59,194 nt of DNA. It comes from Sulfuritalea sp. (GTDB taxonomy: Bacteria; Pseudomonadota; Gammaproteobacteria; Burkholderiales; Rhodocyclaceae). The DNA is taken from contig JALNYT010000012.1 of NCBI GenBank assembly GCA_023229685.1, positions 1 through 59,194 of the forward strand, written 5' to 3'. Position numbers and translations under genes: made by a program. Positions 17,262 to 27,282 of the stretch are shown piece after piece. The notes under the pieces are model-generated. The model did not search any database, was not told the DNA's origin, and worked only from the letters and a program-made list of their open reading frames with translations. Every line of letters begins with the position of its first letter. Within the stretch, counting starts at the first letter, position 1.

Positions 17262-19952
17262 ATGAACAACGAACGACACTACCTTCACACCCTGTTCGAG
17301 CCGGAATCGGTCGCCATTATCGGTGCCTCGGAGACACCCAGCTCGATTGGCGTCACGCTGGTTCGCAACATGCTGGACTCCGGTTACAAGGGCAAGTTGT
17401 TCTTTGTCAATCCAAAGCACGACACCGTGTTCGGACAGCACAGCTATCCGTCGGTCGCGACCATTCCCCAGCGGCTCGACATCGCCGTGATCTGTACCAA
17501 GGCGGAGACCGTGCCCGACATCATCGATGCCTGCGGTCGCGCCGGTTGCAGAAACGCCATAATAATTTCCGGCGGCTTTGCCGAAGGCGGCCCCCGTGGC
17601 CGGGCGCTGGAACGCGCCGCGCTGGAGAATGCGCGTCGCCACGGCATGCGCCTGATCGGTCCCAACTGCCTCGGCATCATGCGGCCGGGCAGCCAGCTCA
17701 ATCTCACCTTTGCCAACGGTAGCGCCAATGCCGGCACCATCGGCCTCATCTCGCAATCCGGCGCCCTGTGCACCGCGATTCTCGACTGGGCGCTGCCGAA
17801 CAAGGTCGGATTCTCGAACGTGGTCTCACTCGGTTCGGAAAGTGACATCGACTTTGGCGAAGTGCTCGACTACATGGTTTCCGACCCGCGCACCGAGAAC
17901 ATTTTTCTTTACATCGAGGGCATCAAGAACGCCCGCCGCTTCATGAGCGCGCTGCGCGCCGCAGCACGCTGCAAGCCGGTGCTGCTGATCAAGGTGGGCA
18001 AGCATCCGGCCGGCGAAAAAGCCGTGCTCTCCCACACCGGCGCCCTGGTGGGCGCCGACGACGTATTCGACGCCGCACTGCGGCGCGCCGGCGTGGTGCG
18101 TCTGGCCAACGTCGGTCAGATGTACGCTGCGGCCTCCGCCCTCTTTTCGCACTTCCGGCCACGCGGCAAAAGGCTGGCCATCATCACCAATGGCGGCGGC
18201 CCCGGCGTCATGGCGGCTGATCACGCTTCGGACATCGGCATTCCCCTGGCGCAACTCGATGCAGCCACCCTCACCCGCCTCAACGAGTTGCTGCCCGCCA
18301 CCTGGTCCAGGTCCAATCCCATTGACATCCTGGGCGACGCCGATCCGGTGCGCTATGGTGCTGCGCTCCAGGCCTGCATCGATGACGATAATGTCGACGG
18401 CATGCTGGTCATCCTGACGCCGCAGGCGATGACCGACCCGACGCAGGCGGCGCGCACGGTGATCGAAATCGCGCGGCAGAGCGACAAGCCGATGGTGACT
18501 TGCTGGATGGGCGAAGAACAGGTGGGTGAGGCACGCAAACTGTTCCAGGGCGCGGCGATTCCCACCTTCCGTACGCCCGAACCGGCGGTCGACCTCTTCT
18601 CGCACATTTCCAACTACTACAGAAACAGGCAATTGCTGATGCAAACGCCGCCCTCGATCTCCGAGCAGGCGCCGCCGCGACTGGAATCGGCGCGCCTGGT
18701 CATAGAGACAGCCCTGATGGAAGGACGCAAGGTGCTGGGCGAAATGGAATCGAAGGCGGTGCTGGCTTCCTTCAGGATTCCCATCGCGCAGACCGTGGTC
18801 GCACGCTCCGCTTCCGAAGCCATGGTGCTCGCCGAAGAACTCGGCTTGCCGGTGGTGATGAAGATCGATTCGCCGCAGATTGCGCACAAGAGCGATTGCG
18901 GCGGCGTACGCCTGAATCTGAACAGCCTGGCCGCCGTACGCGACGCCTGGCTGGAAATCATGGATGACGTGAAAACGAACCGTCCCGACGCGCACATCAA
19001 CGGCATCGCCATCGAACCGATGATCCAGAAGCCCAACGGTCGGGAACTGATGGTCGGCATGATGCGCGACAAGATCTTCGGCCCGACCATCGTTTTCGGA
19101 CCCGGCGGGACCAGCGTCGAGGCCTACAACAGCGACCGCGCCGTCGCTCTGCCGCCGCTCAACTCTGTTCTGGTGGCCGACATGCTGGCCTCGACGCGGA
19201 CTACCGCACGACTCGGTGAGTTCCGCAACATGCCGCCGGTCAACATGGAAGCGATCGAGGCGGTACTGCTCAGCGTTTCAGCCATCGTCTGCGAACTGCC
19301 GTGGATCAGCGAATTGGACATCAATCCGCTGATCGTGGACGAACACGGCGCGGTGGCGGTGGACGCGCGCATCGCCATCGAGAACACGCCGATCACCGCG
19401 GGTCGCTATGACCACATGGCGATTCATCCTTACCCGTCGCACTTGAAGACCAGCTTTCAGGCCAAGGATGGCTCGCTGGTCACGATCCGCCCGATCAAAC
19501 CCGAAGACGTCCGCATGGAACAACAATTCGTCAAGGCCCTGTCACCCGAGTCACGCTACATGCGCTTCATGAACACCATCCGCGAAGTCTCGCCGGCACA
19601 GATGGCGCGGCTCACGCAAATCGACTACGACCGCGAAATGGCCTTTGTCGCCACCATCGGCGAAGGTGGCGCGGAGAAGGAAATCGGCGTCGTCCGCTAT
19701 GCCACCAGCCCGAACGGTGAATCCTGCGAGTTCGCCATCGTGGTCGCCGACGACTGGCGCGCCAAGGGCCTGGCGCGCCGCCTGATGGGCACGCTGATCG
19801 ACACGGCGCGCAGCAGCGGCCTCAGATACATGCACGGCGACTTTCTCGCCGAAAACACGCGCATGCTGGCCTTCGTCGCCAGCCTCGGCTTCGTCCTGTC
19901 GGCGCATCCGGAAGACCACGGGCTCAAGCGCGGCGTGCTGGTGCTGAATTGA
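17262..19952 (+). CDS. Pat-type protein lysine acyltransferase (NDP-forming acyl-CoA synthetase-like with C-terminal GNAT)
   Basis: An 896-residue four-part protein: CoA-binding domain (SVAIIGASETPSSIG, about 15-140), succinyl-CoA ligase-like domain (LISQSGALCTAI, LSHTGALVGADD), ATP-grasp domain (VVMKIDSPQIAHKSD, from about 530) and a GNAT domain in the last ~170 residues (RPIKPEDVRMEQQF, AKGLARRLMGTL). This is the architecture of Pat/PatZ, which acetylates acyl-CoA synthetases on a conserved lysine. The loop SHTG keeps the His used by ADP-forming synthetases, so residual synthetase activity cannot be excluded. Its neighbours are two cyclases and an acyl-CoA ligase. Confidence 0.9.
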   Translation: MNNERHYLHTLFEPESVAIIGASETPSSIGVTLVRNMLDSGYKGKLFFVNPKHDTVFGQHSYPSVATIPQRLDIAVICTKAETVPDIIDACGRAGCRNAIIISGGFAEGGPRGRALERAALENARRHGMRLIGPNCLGIMRPGSQLNLTFANGSANAGTIGLISQSGALCTAILDWALPNKVGFSNVVSLGSESDIDFGEVLDYMVSDPRTENIFLYIEGIKNARRFMSALRAAARCKPVLLIKVGKHPAGEKAVLSHTGALVGADDVFDAALRRAGVVRLANVGQMYAAASALFSHFRPRGKRLAIITNGGGPGVMAADHASDIGIPLAQLDAATLTRLNELLPATWSRSNPIDILGDADPVRYGAALQACIDDDNVDGMLVILTPQAMTDPTQAARTVIEIARQSDKPMVTCWMGEEQVGEARKLFQGAAIPTFRTPEPAVDLFSHISNYYRNRQLLMQTPPSISEQAPPRLESARLVIETALMEGRKVLGEMESKAVLASFRIPIAQTVVARSASEAMVLAEELGLPVVMKIDSPQIAHKSDCGGVRLNLNSLAAVRDAWLEIMDDVKTNRPDAHINGIAIEPMIQKPNGRELMVGMMRDKIFGPTIVFGPGGTSVEAYNSDRAVALPPLNSVLVADMLASTRTTARLGEFRNMPPVNMEAIEAVLLSVSAIVCELPWISELDINPLIVDEHGAVAVDARIAIENTPITAGRYDHMAIHPYPSHLKTSFQAKDGSLVTIRPIKPEDVRMEQQFVKALSPESRYMRFMNTIREVSPAQMARLTQIDYDREMAFVATIGEGGAEKEIGVVRYATSPNGESCEFAIVVADDWRAKGLARRLMGTLIDTARSSGLRYMHGDFLAENTRMLAFVASLGFVLSAHPEDHGLKRGVLVLN

Positions 19953-20521
19953 CAAGACTGGAGCGCTGCCCCTGGTGCGGCGACGATCCGCTCTACGTCG
20001 CCTATCACGACACGGAGTGGGGCGTGCCCTGCCATGACGAGCGGACGTTGTTCGAGTTTCTGATCCTTGAAGGCGCGCAGGCTGGACTATCGTGGATCAC
20101 CATCCTCAGGAAGCGCGAGAACTATCGCCGTGCCTTCGACAACTTTGATGTGGCCAGGATTGCCCGCTACGGCGAGTCGGACCTGACGCGATTGCTGGCC
20201 GATGCGGGCATTGTCAGGAATCGCCTGAAGATCGCGGCCAGCATCGGCAACGCCCGCGCCACGCTGGAACTCTACGAAACAGGCTCTTCCCTGGATCAAT
20301 TGTTGTGGCAATTTGTCGATGGCCGCCCGCGCATCAACCACTGGCGGACACTGGCCGAAGTCCCCGCCATCACCAGCGAGGCCGAAGCCCTGTCAGGGGA
20401 ACTCAAGCGTCGCGGCTTCCGCTTCATCGGCCCCACGGTCATCTATGCCCACATGCAGGCAACCGGCATGGTCAATGACCATCTCGTTTCCTGTCCCCGC
20501 CACGCCGAACTCGGCCATTGA
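19949..20521 (+). CDS. tag: DNA-3-methyladenine glycosylase I
   Basis: A 190-residue base-excision enzyme that removes 3-methyladenine. Visible signatures: RCPWCGDDPLYVAYHDTEWG at the N-terminus (zinc Cys plus conserved Tyr-His-Asp-Glu-Trp), FEFLILEGAQAGLSW and GPTVIYAHMQATGMVNDH. Start is TTG at 19949 overlapping the upstream stop, giving a normal length. The close coupling to the Pat gene is probably just operon packing. Confidence 0.92.
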   Translation: MTRLERCPWCGDDPLYVAYHDTEWGVPCHDERTLFEFLILEGAQAGLSWITILRKRENYRRAFDNFDVARIARYGESDLTRLLADAGIVRNRLKIAASIGNARATLELYETGSSLDQLLWQFVDGRPRINHWRTLAEVPAITSEAEALSGELKRRGFRFIGPTVIYAHMQATGMVNDHLVSCPRHAELGH

Positions 20522-20736
20522 TTCCAGGTGCATTCTGCAAACTGCCTGAACTGGAGAGAGATGGCCTGTCGCGCATCCTGAAGCGCTTGCCAACATTGGC
20601 CGTACTTCGATTCCGATGATGCCCCTGCGGAGTGGGCTAAGCTCGCAAACGACGCGAGCAAAGCCGCTCCGGATGGTTAGAATAGGGGCATTATCCGGGG
20701 CATCATCCGCCAAGAGGTCTCCTGCCCGTATCGCGT

Positions 20737-23094
20737 ATGTCAATCGGCTTCGAAACCATTCGCGAAATTCTCGAACACCGCCTGCACCAGGAGGATATCG
20801 AACGGCTGCTGCAAGGACTTGACGAGTCGGGCAAGGCTCAATTGTTCTACCGGATTACCGAACTCTTGCGCCGCACCACGGCGCTCGCGGACATTGCCAA
20901 TCGCGTTTCCGACAGCCTTTCCCTCGACGTACTGTTTCCGCGCTTGATGGAGGTGGTTACCGAAGCTCTGAACGCCGATCGCAGTTCGCTGTTTCTTCAC
21001 GATCCGGAAACCAATGAGTTGTTTTCGCGGGTGATCCAGGGCGATGCCATCGGCGAGATCCGCTTTCCCAGCCACCTCGGTGTCGCCGGTTCGGTATTCA
21101 CCAGCGGCCAGGCAGAAATCATCGCCGACGCCTATGCCGACCCACGCTTCAATCAGGACGTCGACCGCCACACCGGCTACCGTACCCGCAATATTCTCTG
21201 CGTTCCGATCCGCAACAAGAAGCACGAGGTGATCGGCATCACCCAGGTACTGAACAAGCATGACGGAGAGTTCGACACCGAAGATCAGCGGCTGCTCGAA
21301 GGGCTGTCACACCAGGCTTCTGCGGCATTGGAGAATGCGCGCCTGTTCGAGAAGGTCGAGCGCCAGCAACGCGAGGAAGCCATGCTGCTCGAAGTCAGCA
21401 TCTCGATCGTCTCCGAGATCCACCTCGATCCGCTGCTGATGAAGATCATGGCGGCCGCAACGTCGTTGCTCCAAGCCGATCGCGGCACCCTGTTTCTTTA
21501 CGATGCGACCCGCGATGAGCTGTTTTCCCGTGTCGCCGGCGGCATTGATGGCGCGGAGATTCGCTTCCCGGCCAATGCCGGCATTGCCGGAGAATGTTTC
21601 AGTAGCGGCCGGGTGATCAACATTGCCGACGCCTACAGCGATTCCCGCTTCAATCCCGAGTTCGACCGGCAAACCGGCTATCGAACCCACAGCCTGCTGT
21701 GCATGCCGATCGTCGCGCGAGGCGAGCGCAAAATCGGCGTCATGCAAATCCTGAATCGCAAGGGCGGGGCGTTTGGCAGCGCCGACGAAAGACGCCTGCG
21801 GGCATTCTCGGCCCAGGCCGCCGTCGCGATCGAAAATGCGAAGTTGTTCAAGGAGGTCAGTGCCGCGCGCAACTACAACGAGGCCATCCTGCACAGCATG
21901 AACAATGCCGTGCTGACCCTGGACGCCGATGGCCTGCTGAGGAAAGTCAACGAATCGGCGCGACGCATTTTGCGTCGCAGCGACGAACAACTGCTGGGTC
22001 GCAGGCTGGATGAGCACTTCGTCGGCCGCAACAGCTGGGTGGCGAAAAGCCTGGAAAAAGTCCGCAGCTCGGGCAACACCGACATCACCATCGATACCGA
22101 CCTGTTCATCGAGGGCGCCGAGGTGATTTCGGTGAACCTCACCACCGTGCCGCTGACCAACGTCCACCATGAGTCGATCGGCTACATGCTGATGATGGAG
22201 GACATCACCCGCGAGAAGCGCCTGCGCAATACCATGTCGCGCTACATGAGCAAGTCGGTGGTGGACCAACTCCTGGCCAGCGGAGACGCCGTGCTCGGGG
22301 GAACAGGGTGCGACGTCAGCGTGCTGTTTTCCGACATCCGCGGCTTCACCTCGATCTCGGAGCGGCTCGGCGCCAAGGAAACGGTGGCCTTGCTCAACGA
22401 ATATTTCACCGACATGGTGGATATCGTGTTCGCCCACGACGGGGTCCTCGACAAATATATCGGCGACATGATCATGGCGGTATTCGGCTCGGTGCTGCAG
22501 AGCAAGGATGACGCCACCAATGCGGTCATGGTCGGCAACAAGATGCTGACCGGCCTGCACGAGCTCAACCGGCGGCGCGCCGCGCGCGGCAGCGAGGAGA
22601 TCCGGATCGGGATCGGCATCAGCACCGGAAACGTGGTTGCGGGAAACATCGGCTCGCTGAAGCGGATGGAGTACACGGTCATCGGCGACCGGGTCAACCT
22701 CGCCGAGCGCCTCGAAAGCGCCAACAAGTTCTATGGCACCTCGATCCTGATTTGCGATGCAACCTACGCAGCCATCAAGGATCACGCTTCCGCCCGTGAG
22801 ATCGACCTGATTCGCGTGCGCGGCAGGGAAACCCCGATTGCGATCTACGAAGCGCTCGGCCATCACTCCGAAGACAGCTTTCCGCACCGCGACGATGTGC
22901 TGGGCGCATTCAACGAAGGACTGGGCCACTACCGCAGGCGGGAATGGACCGCCGCGGAACGCTGCTTCCGTCAGGCGCTGGCCGCCAACCCCGCGGACGG
23001 GCCGTCAAGAATTTACCTCGACCGCTGTGGCATCTACCGCAGCACCCCGCCCGCCATGGGATGGGACGGCGTCTGGACGATGCCAGGTGAGTAG
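20737..23094 (+). CDS. GAF-GAF-PAS class III adenylate/guanylate cyclase
   Basis: A 785-residue soluble signalling enzyme. Two GAF domains (about 55-200 and 225-375, with twin segments IADAYADPRFNQDVDRHTGY and IADAYSDSRFNPEFDRQTGY) precede a PAS domain (about 385-500) and a class III cyclase domain with LFSDIRGFTSISERLG, DKYIGDMIMAVFG and VIGDRVNLAERLE. The tail is TPR-like and ends in PPAMGWDGVW. It is the second cyclase in this block. The GAF ligands are unknown. Confidence 0.9.
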   Translation: MSIGFETIREILEHRLHQEDIERLLQGLDESGKAQLFYRITELLRRTTALADIANRVSDSLSLDVLFPRLMEVVTEALNADRSSLFLHDPETNELFSRVIQGDAIGEIRFPSHLGVAGSVFTSGQAEIIADAYADPRFNQDVDRHTGYRTRNILCVPIRNKKHEVIGITQVLNKHDGEFDTEDQRLLEGLSHQASAALENARLFEKVERQQREEAMLLEVSISIVSEIHLDPLLMKIMAAATSLLQADRGTLFLYDATRDELFSRVAGGIDGAEIRFPANAGIAGECFSSGRVINIADAYSDSRFNPEFDRQTGYRTHSLLCMPIVARGERKIGVMQILNRKGGAFGSADERRLRAFSAQAAVAIENAKLFKEVSAARNYNEAILHSMNNAVLTLDADGLLRKVNESARRILRRSDEQLLGRRLDEHFVGRNSWVAKSLEKVRSSGNTDITIDTDLFIEGAEVISVNLTTVPLTNVHHESIGYMLMMEDITREKRLRNTMSRYMSKSVVDQLLASGDAVLGGTGCDVSVLFSDIRGFTSISERLGAKETVALLNEYFTDMVDIVFAHDGVLDKYIGDMIMAVFGSVLQSKDDATNAVMVGNKMLTGLHELNRRRAARGSEEIRIGIGISTGNVVAGNIGSLKRMEYTVIGDRVNLAERLESANKFYGTSILICDATYAAIKDHASAREIDLIRVRGRETPIAIYEALGHHSEDSFPHRDDVLGAFNEGLGHYRRREWTAAERCFRQALAANPADGPSRIYLDRCGIYRSTPPAMGWDGVWTMPGE

Positions 23095-23166
23095 TGCCGC
23101 GCGGCGCGCAACCGGCAGCGGCTTTCGCGATGCGGCGTTCGCCGGCCGTGCAACATACGGAGACCG

Positions 23167-24705
23167 ATGATGGAGCTCTCTTCCCTGCTGGAACATCACG
23201 CTCGCTACCGCCCCCATGCCTTGGCCGTGGTGTTCGGGGAGCAGCGACTGGACTACCGTGGCTTCAACGCCAGAGTCAACCGGGTCGCGCACCTGTTGAC
23301 CGGACTCGGCGTCAAGAAGGCCGGGCGTGTCGCCACCCTGCTGCCCAACACCCTGGAACTGCTGGAGCTTTACTGGGCCTGCGCCAGGATAGGTGCGGTG
23401 GTGGTGCCTCTGTCGCCGCTACTGACCGGTGTCGGCTTGTCGAGCCTGGTCAACGATGCGGGAGCCGTCTGTCTCGTCACGCAGCAAAGCCTGCTGCCCG
23501 TGGTCGCAGACGTGCTGCCGGAATTGAAGACGCTCGCGGCAGCACGCGTGCTGCTGATCGATGGCGGCCAGCCGCCCTGGGGCGACTATGCCGCCCTGGC
23601 GGCCGCCGCACCGGAAACCGCGCCGCCGTCTGCTGCGGTGACCGGCGACGACCTCTTCAACATCATGTACACCTCGGGCACCACCGGCCTGCCCAAGGGC
23701 ATCATGCACAGCCACCGCGTACGCGCCATGTACGCCCTGCTGCTGGGCGCCACCTGGCGCATGACGCCGGAATCGGTGGTACTGCACACCGGCGCCATCG
23801 TCTTCAACGGCGCCTTCGTCACCCTGATGCCGGCCTTTCATCTCGGCGCCACCTACATCCTGCACCGCCAGTTCGACGCCGCGGCGATGATCGATACCAT
23901 CGCCCGCGAACAGGTGACCCACATCATGGTGGTGCCGGCGCAGATCATCGCGCTGCTCGACTCGCCCGCTTTCGACGCGCAGAAGCTTGCCTCGCTGCAA
24001 ATGATTCTTTCGCTCGGCGCGCCGCTGGCGAAGCCGCGCAAGGACCAGCTCAACCAGCTGCTGCCGGGCCGCTTCCACGAACTCTACGGTCTCACCGAAG
24101 GCTTCGTCACCATTCTCGACAAGACCGATGCGGTGCGCAAAGCCGGATCGGTCGGATGCCCGCCGCCCTTCAGCGCAGTGAGGATCGTCGGCGAAGACGG
24201 CAGCGATCTGCCGCCGGGGCAGCCCGGCGAGATCGTCGGCCGCGGTCCCTTTGTGATGCAGGGCTACTGGGGCAAGCCGGAACTCACGGCGGCCACTTTG
24301 CGCGACGGCTGGATTTATAGCGGCGACATCGGCTATCTCGACGACGAGGGCTATCTGTATCTGATCGATCGCAAGAAGGACATGATCGACTCGGGCGGGG
24401 TCAAGGTCTATCCGCGCGACGTCGAGGAAATCGCCGCCCGCCACCCGGCCATTGCCGAGGTCGCCGTGTTCGGCATCCCGCACCCGACCTGGGGCGAAAC
24501 CCCGGTCGCCGCCGTCGTCCTCAAAGTCGGCGCTGACGCTGCGGCGGAAGAACTGCGCGACTGGATCAACGAACGCGTCGCGGCGCGCTACCAGCGCGTC
24601 CAGGCGGTCGTCATCATGCCGGAGTTTCCGCGCAATGCCGCCGGCAAGACGCTCAAGCGCGAAATGCGCGATCCGTATTGGGCGGGCAGCGCTAAGAAGA
24701 TCTAG
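23167..24705 (+). CDS. AMP-forming acyl-CoA synthetase (FadD-like)
   Basis: A 512-residue ANL-superfamily ligase that activates a carboxylic acid to its CoA thioester via an acyl-adenylate. P-loop YTSGTTGLPKG, ELYGLTEG, GDIGYLDDEGYLYLIDRKKD hinge, and C-terminal PRNAAGKTLKRE with catalytic Lys494. That last motif (P...GKxxKR) is the recognition sequence for Pat acetyltransferases, one of which is encoded 3 kb upstream. Substrate is not predictable; fatty or aromatic acids are both possible. GGAG precedes the ATG. Confidence 0.88.
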   Translation: MMELSSLLEHHARYRPHALAVVFGEQRLDYRGFNARVNRVAHLLTGLGVKKAGRVATLLPNTLELLELYWACARIGAVVVPLSPLLTGVGLSSLVNDAGAVCLVTQQSLLPVVADVLPELKTLAAARVLLIDGGQPPWGDYAALAAAAPETAPPSAAVTGDDLFNIMYTSGTTGLPKGIMHSHRVRAMYALLLGATWRMTPESVVLHTGAIVFNGAFVTLMPAFHLGATYILHRQFDAAAMIDTIAREQVTHIMVVPAQIIALLDSPAFDAQKLASLQMILSLGAPLAKPRKDQLNQLLPGRFHELYGLTEGFVTILDKTDAVRKAGSVGCPPPFSAVRIVGEDGSDLPPGQPGEIVGRGPFVMQGYWGKPELTAATLRDGWIYSGDIGYLDDEGYLYLIDRKKDMIDSGGVKVYPRDVEEIAARHPAIAEVAVFGIPHPTWGETPVAAVVLKVGADAAAEELRDWINERVAARYQRVQAVVIMPEFPRNAAGKTLKREMRDPYWAGSAKKI

Positions 24706-25924
24706 CCGGCTGCGCGACCTTGCGCCCCATCGACAGCACCGTCAGCACCGCCAGCACCTGCAGCAGCGCCACGCCCGGCAAGACGCCATCACGGCCGCCG
24801 GCATCGAGCAGCGCACCGAACGCCAGCGGCCCCAGGGCCAGGCCGACGTCCAGTCCGGAGTAGACAAAGCCATAGACCCGGCCAAACGCCGGCGAGGCAT
24901 TGCCTCCGGCCAGCGAATCGGTGGCGACCCGGCGCACCAGGAGATCGCGCGAGGGACCGGCGAGGCCGACGCCGACACCGATACCGACCATCAGGGGAAT
25001 CACGCTCCAGGCCGCGGGCAAGCCACTGGCCAGCACGGCAGCAAAAATGGCCGCTGCGACCAGGGCGGCGCCCACCGTACGCTCGTGAGCATGCACCCGG
25101 ACCGCGACGAAACCGCCGGCCACCATGCCCGCCGCCGAACCCAGCAGATAGCCGGTCAACGCTGCCACGCCGGCGGCCGGCGACAGCCCGTAGATGCCGC
25201 CGAGCACCGGCGCCGAGAAACTCTGCAGGCCGCCAAAGGCCGCCGTAATCAGCAGAAAAAACATGAAGGCCAGCCATATCACGGGAACGCTCAGGAAGCC
25301 GAAGGTCGCCGCCGCCGCCGTGCCGCCAGCACCGACTCTTGCCACGTCGTCATCGAGCAGCGGTCGCGCCAGCTGCAGCGCCGCAACGGAGCACAAGGCC
25401 ACCAGCGCCGCCGCGAGGCCGGCGCCGCGCCAGCCGGCCCAGGCCATTGCCGTGCCTGAAATGGCGGCGCCCATGGCCCAGCCGAGATTGCCCGACAGGC
25501 CGTGCATCGAAAAGGCGTGGCCGAGGCGCGAGGGTGAAACTTTCTTGTTCAGCAGGGAGAAATCCGCCGGATGGAATACCGAATTGCCGATGCCGGCGAG
25601 GGCCACCGCCAGCAGCAGCATCGGATAGTTGACGGCCACCGAGAGCGCCACGCCGGAGGCCGCCAGCAGGCTCACTCCGGCCATCAAGACGCGGCGCGCG
25701 CCGTAGCGATCGACCACAATCCCGGCAAAGGCCTGGCCGAGGCCCGAGATGGCGAAGAACACCGTCATCAAAAAACCGGCCTCGGTGTAGCCGAAGCCGA
25801 AGTCCGGCATCAGGAGCGGAAACAACGGCGGCAACAAGAGATGAAACAGGTGCGAGGTGGCGTGGGCCATACCCACCAGCGCGATCACGGCGGCGTCGGC
25901 GCGGACAGTCGAATTCGGGGTCAT
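24692..25924 (-). CDS. Major facilitator superfamily transporter
   Basis: A 410-residue membrane protein with about 12 hydrophobic segments and the MFS loop motif between helices 2 and 3 (GIVVDRYGARRV). Helices are Gly/Ala rich. No substrate-specific motif is recognised. Its stop overlaps the convergent acyl-CoA ligase gene by 14 bases. A copy of the dispersed AGTCGG(C/T)GCTGGCG motif lies inside it (encoding RVGAGG). Confidence 0.82.
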   Translation of the reverse strand: MTPNSTVRADAAVIALVGMAHATSHLFHLLLPPLFPLLMPDFGFGYTEAGFLMTVFFAISGLGQAFAGIVVDRYGARRVLMAGVSLLAASGVALSVAVNYPMLLLAVALAGIGNSVFHPADFSLLNKKVSPSRLGHAFSMHGLSGNLGWAMGAAISGTAMAWAGWRGAGLAAALVALCSVAALQLARPLLDDDVARVGAGGTAAAATFGFLSVPVIWLAFMFFLLITAAFGGLQSFSAPVLGGIYGLSPAAGVAALTGYLLGSAAGMVAGGFVAVRVHAHERTVGAALVAAAIFAAVLASGLPAAWSVIPLMVGIGVGVGLAGPSRDLLVRRVATDSLAGGNASPAFGRVYGFVYSGLDVGLALGPLAFGALLDAGGRDGVLPGVALLQVLAVLTVLSMGRKVAQPARSS

Positions 25925-25976
25925 GGGGCGATGCTAACCGAAATCAGGAGTCGTTCAAATATCAAGGAAATTGCGG

Positions 25977-27251
25977 CTATCCGGTAATGATCATCGCAAT
26001 CACCGCCGCGGCCATCACGGCGGTGGCAAACCAGCCGAGAACCAGGTGCCGCCTGCTAAGCGTGTACTTGCCGAGAATCTCCCGATTGCTGCCCAGCCAC
26101 ATCATGGCCGCCATGATCGGAACCGCGATGACGCCGTTCACGACGGCGCTCCAGACCAGCGCCTTGATCGGATCGAGCGGCGTAAAGTCGATGGCGGTGC
26201 CGATAATCGTCGAAGCGGCAATCACGCCGAAAAAGCCCTTGGCTTCGAGAACATCGTGATCCAGACCGGAGCGCCATTCGAATGCATCGGCCACGGCATA
26301 ACCGGCGGACGCGGCGAGGACCGGAACCGCGAGCATGCCGGTACCGATGATGCCGAGAGCAAACAGGAAAAAAGTGAATTCGCCGGCCAGCGGCCGCAGC
26401 GCTTCGGCCGCCTGCTTCGTGGTCTGAATGTCGGTAATGCCATGCTGATTGAGGGTGATGGCGGTGGCGAGCATGACGCAAAAGGCGATCACGTTGGAAA
26501 ACACCATGCCGATGATCGTGTCGAGCTTGATGCGCGCCAGATGCTCATAGGCGAAGCTCTCGCTGGTCACGAGCACGGCGCCGTCGCCGCTATCGAGTTC
26601 GATCCGCTGCCTCTGTTCCGCTTCCTGGGATGCCTGCCAGAAGAACAGGTAAGGACTGATGGTGGTGCCGAGTACGGCGACGACCATGAGCCAGTAAGCG
26701 CCGCCGGATTGAAACGAAGGAAGGGCTGTCTCCGCGATCACGCGTCCCCAGTCGACATGCAGCATGAACACGACGGCGACGTAGGCGAGCAGCGCCAGCG
26801 TAAGCCACTTCAGCACACTGACCATGGACTCGTAGTTGAGCCACAACGGCAGCACGGTGCAGATCAGACCGAAGACGAGTGCATGACCGTGCTCGGGGCC
26901 GCCGACGATCAACTGGAGCGCCTCGCCCATCGCCGATATGTCTGCCGCGATGTTGAGCGTGTTGGCGAACACCAGCAGGGCAACGATGCCGGCGGTCATC
27001 CATTTGGGCATTACGCGGCGCATGTTCCAGGCCAGACCGTGGCCGGTCAGCCATCCGATGCGGGCGCTGACCATCTGGATGCTGATCATCAGCGGCGCGG
27101 TAAAGGCCAGGGTCCATAGCAGGCCGACACCGAATTGCGCACCGGCCTGGGAATAGGTAGCCAGCCCGCTGGGGTCGTCGTCCGCCGCGCCGGTAATCAG
27201 TCCGGGGCCGAATCGGCCGGCAAACTTGCGTGCATGGCGCAGCGTCAGCAT
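25977..27251 (-). CDS. NRAMP-family-like divalent metal transporter, atypical motifs
   Basis: A 424-residue membrane protein with about 11 helices and clear NRAMP organisation. The helix-1 metal motif, DPGN in canonical members, reads DPSG (residues 26-29). The helix-6 segment, where MPH is usual, reads ISPYLFFWQ, so the metal-selective Met is absent. This subfamily is common in bacteria but poorly characterised. Selectivity may differ from Mn/Fe. It lies 31 bases after the RND outer membrane gene on the same strand and could be cotranscribed. Confidence 0.8.
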   Translation of the reverse strand: MLTLRHARKFAGRFGPGLITGAADDDPSGLATYSQAGAQFGVGLLWTLAFTAPLMISIQMVSARIGWLTGHGLAWNMRRVMPKWMTAGIVALLVFANTLNIAADISAMGEALQLIVGGPEHGHALVFGLICTVLPLWLNYESMVSVLKWLTLALLAYVAVVFMLHVDWGRVIAETALPSFQSGGAYWLMVVAVLGTTISPYLFFWQASQEAEQRQRIELDSGDGAVLVTSESFAYEHLARIKLDTIIGMVFSNVIAFCVMLATAITLNQHGITDIQTTKQAAEALRPLAGEFTFFLFALGIIGTGMLAVPVLAASAGYAVADAFEWRSGLDHDVLEAKGFFGVIAASTIIGTAIDFTPLDPIKALVWSAVVNGVIAVPIMAAMMWLGSNREILGKYTLSRRHLVLGWFATAVMAAAVIAMIITG

Positions 27252-27282
27252 GGCGTGGCGGGCGTCTTGCCGAACATGTCAA

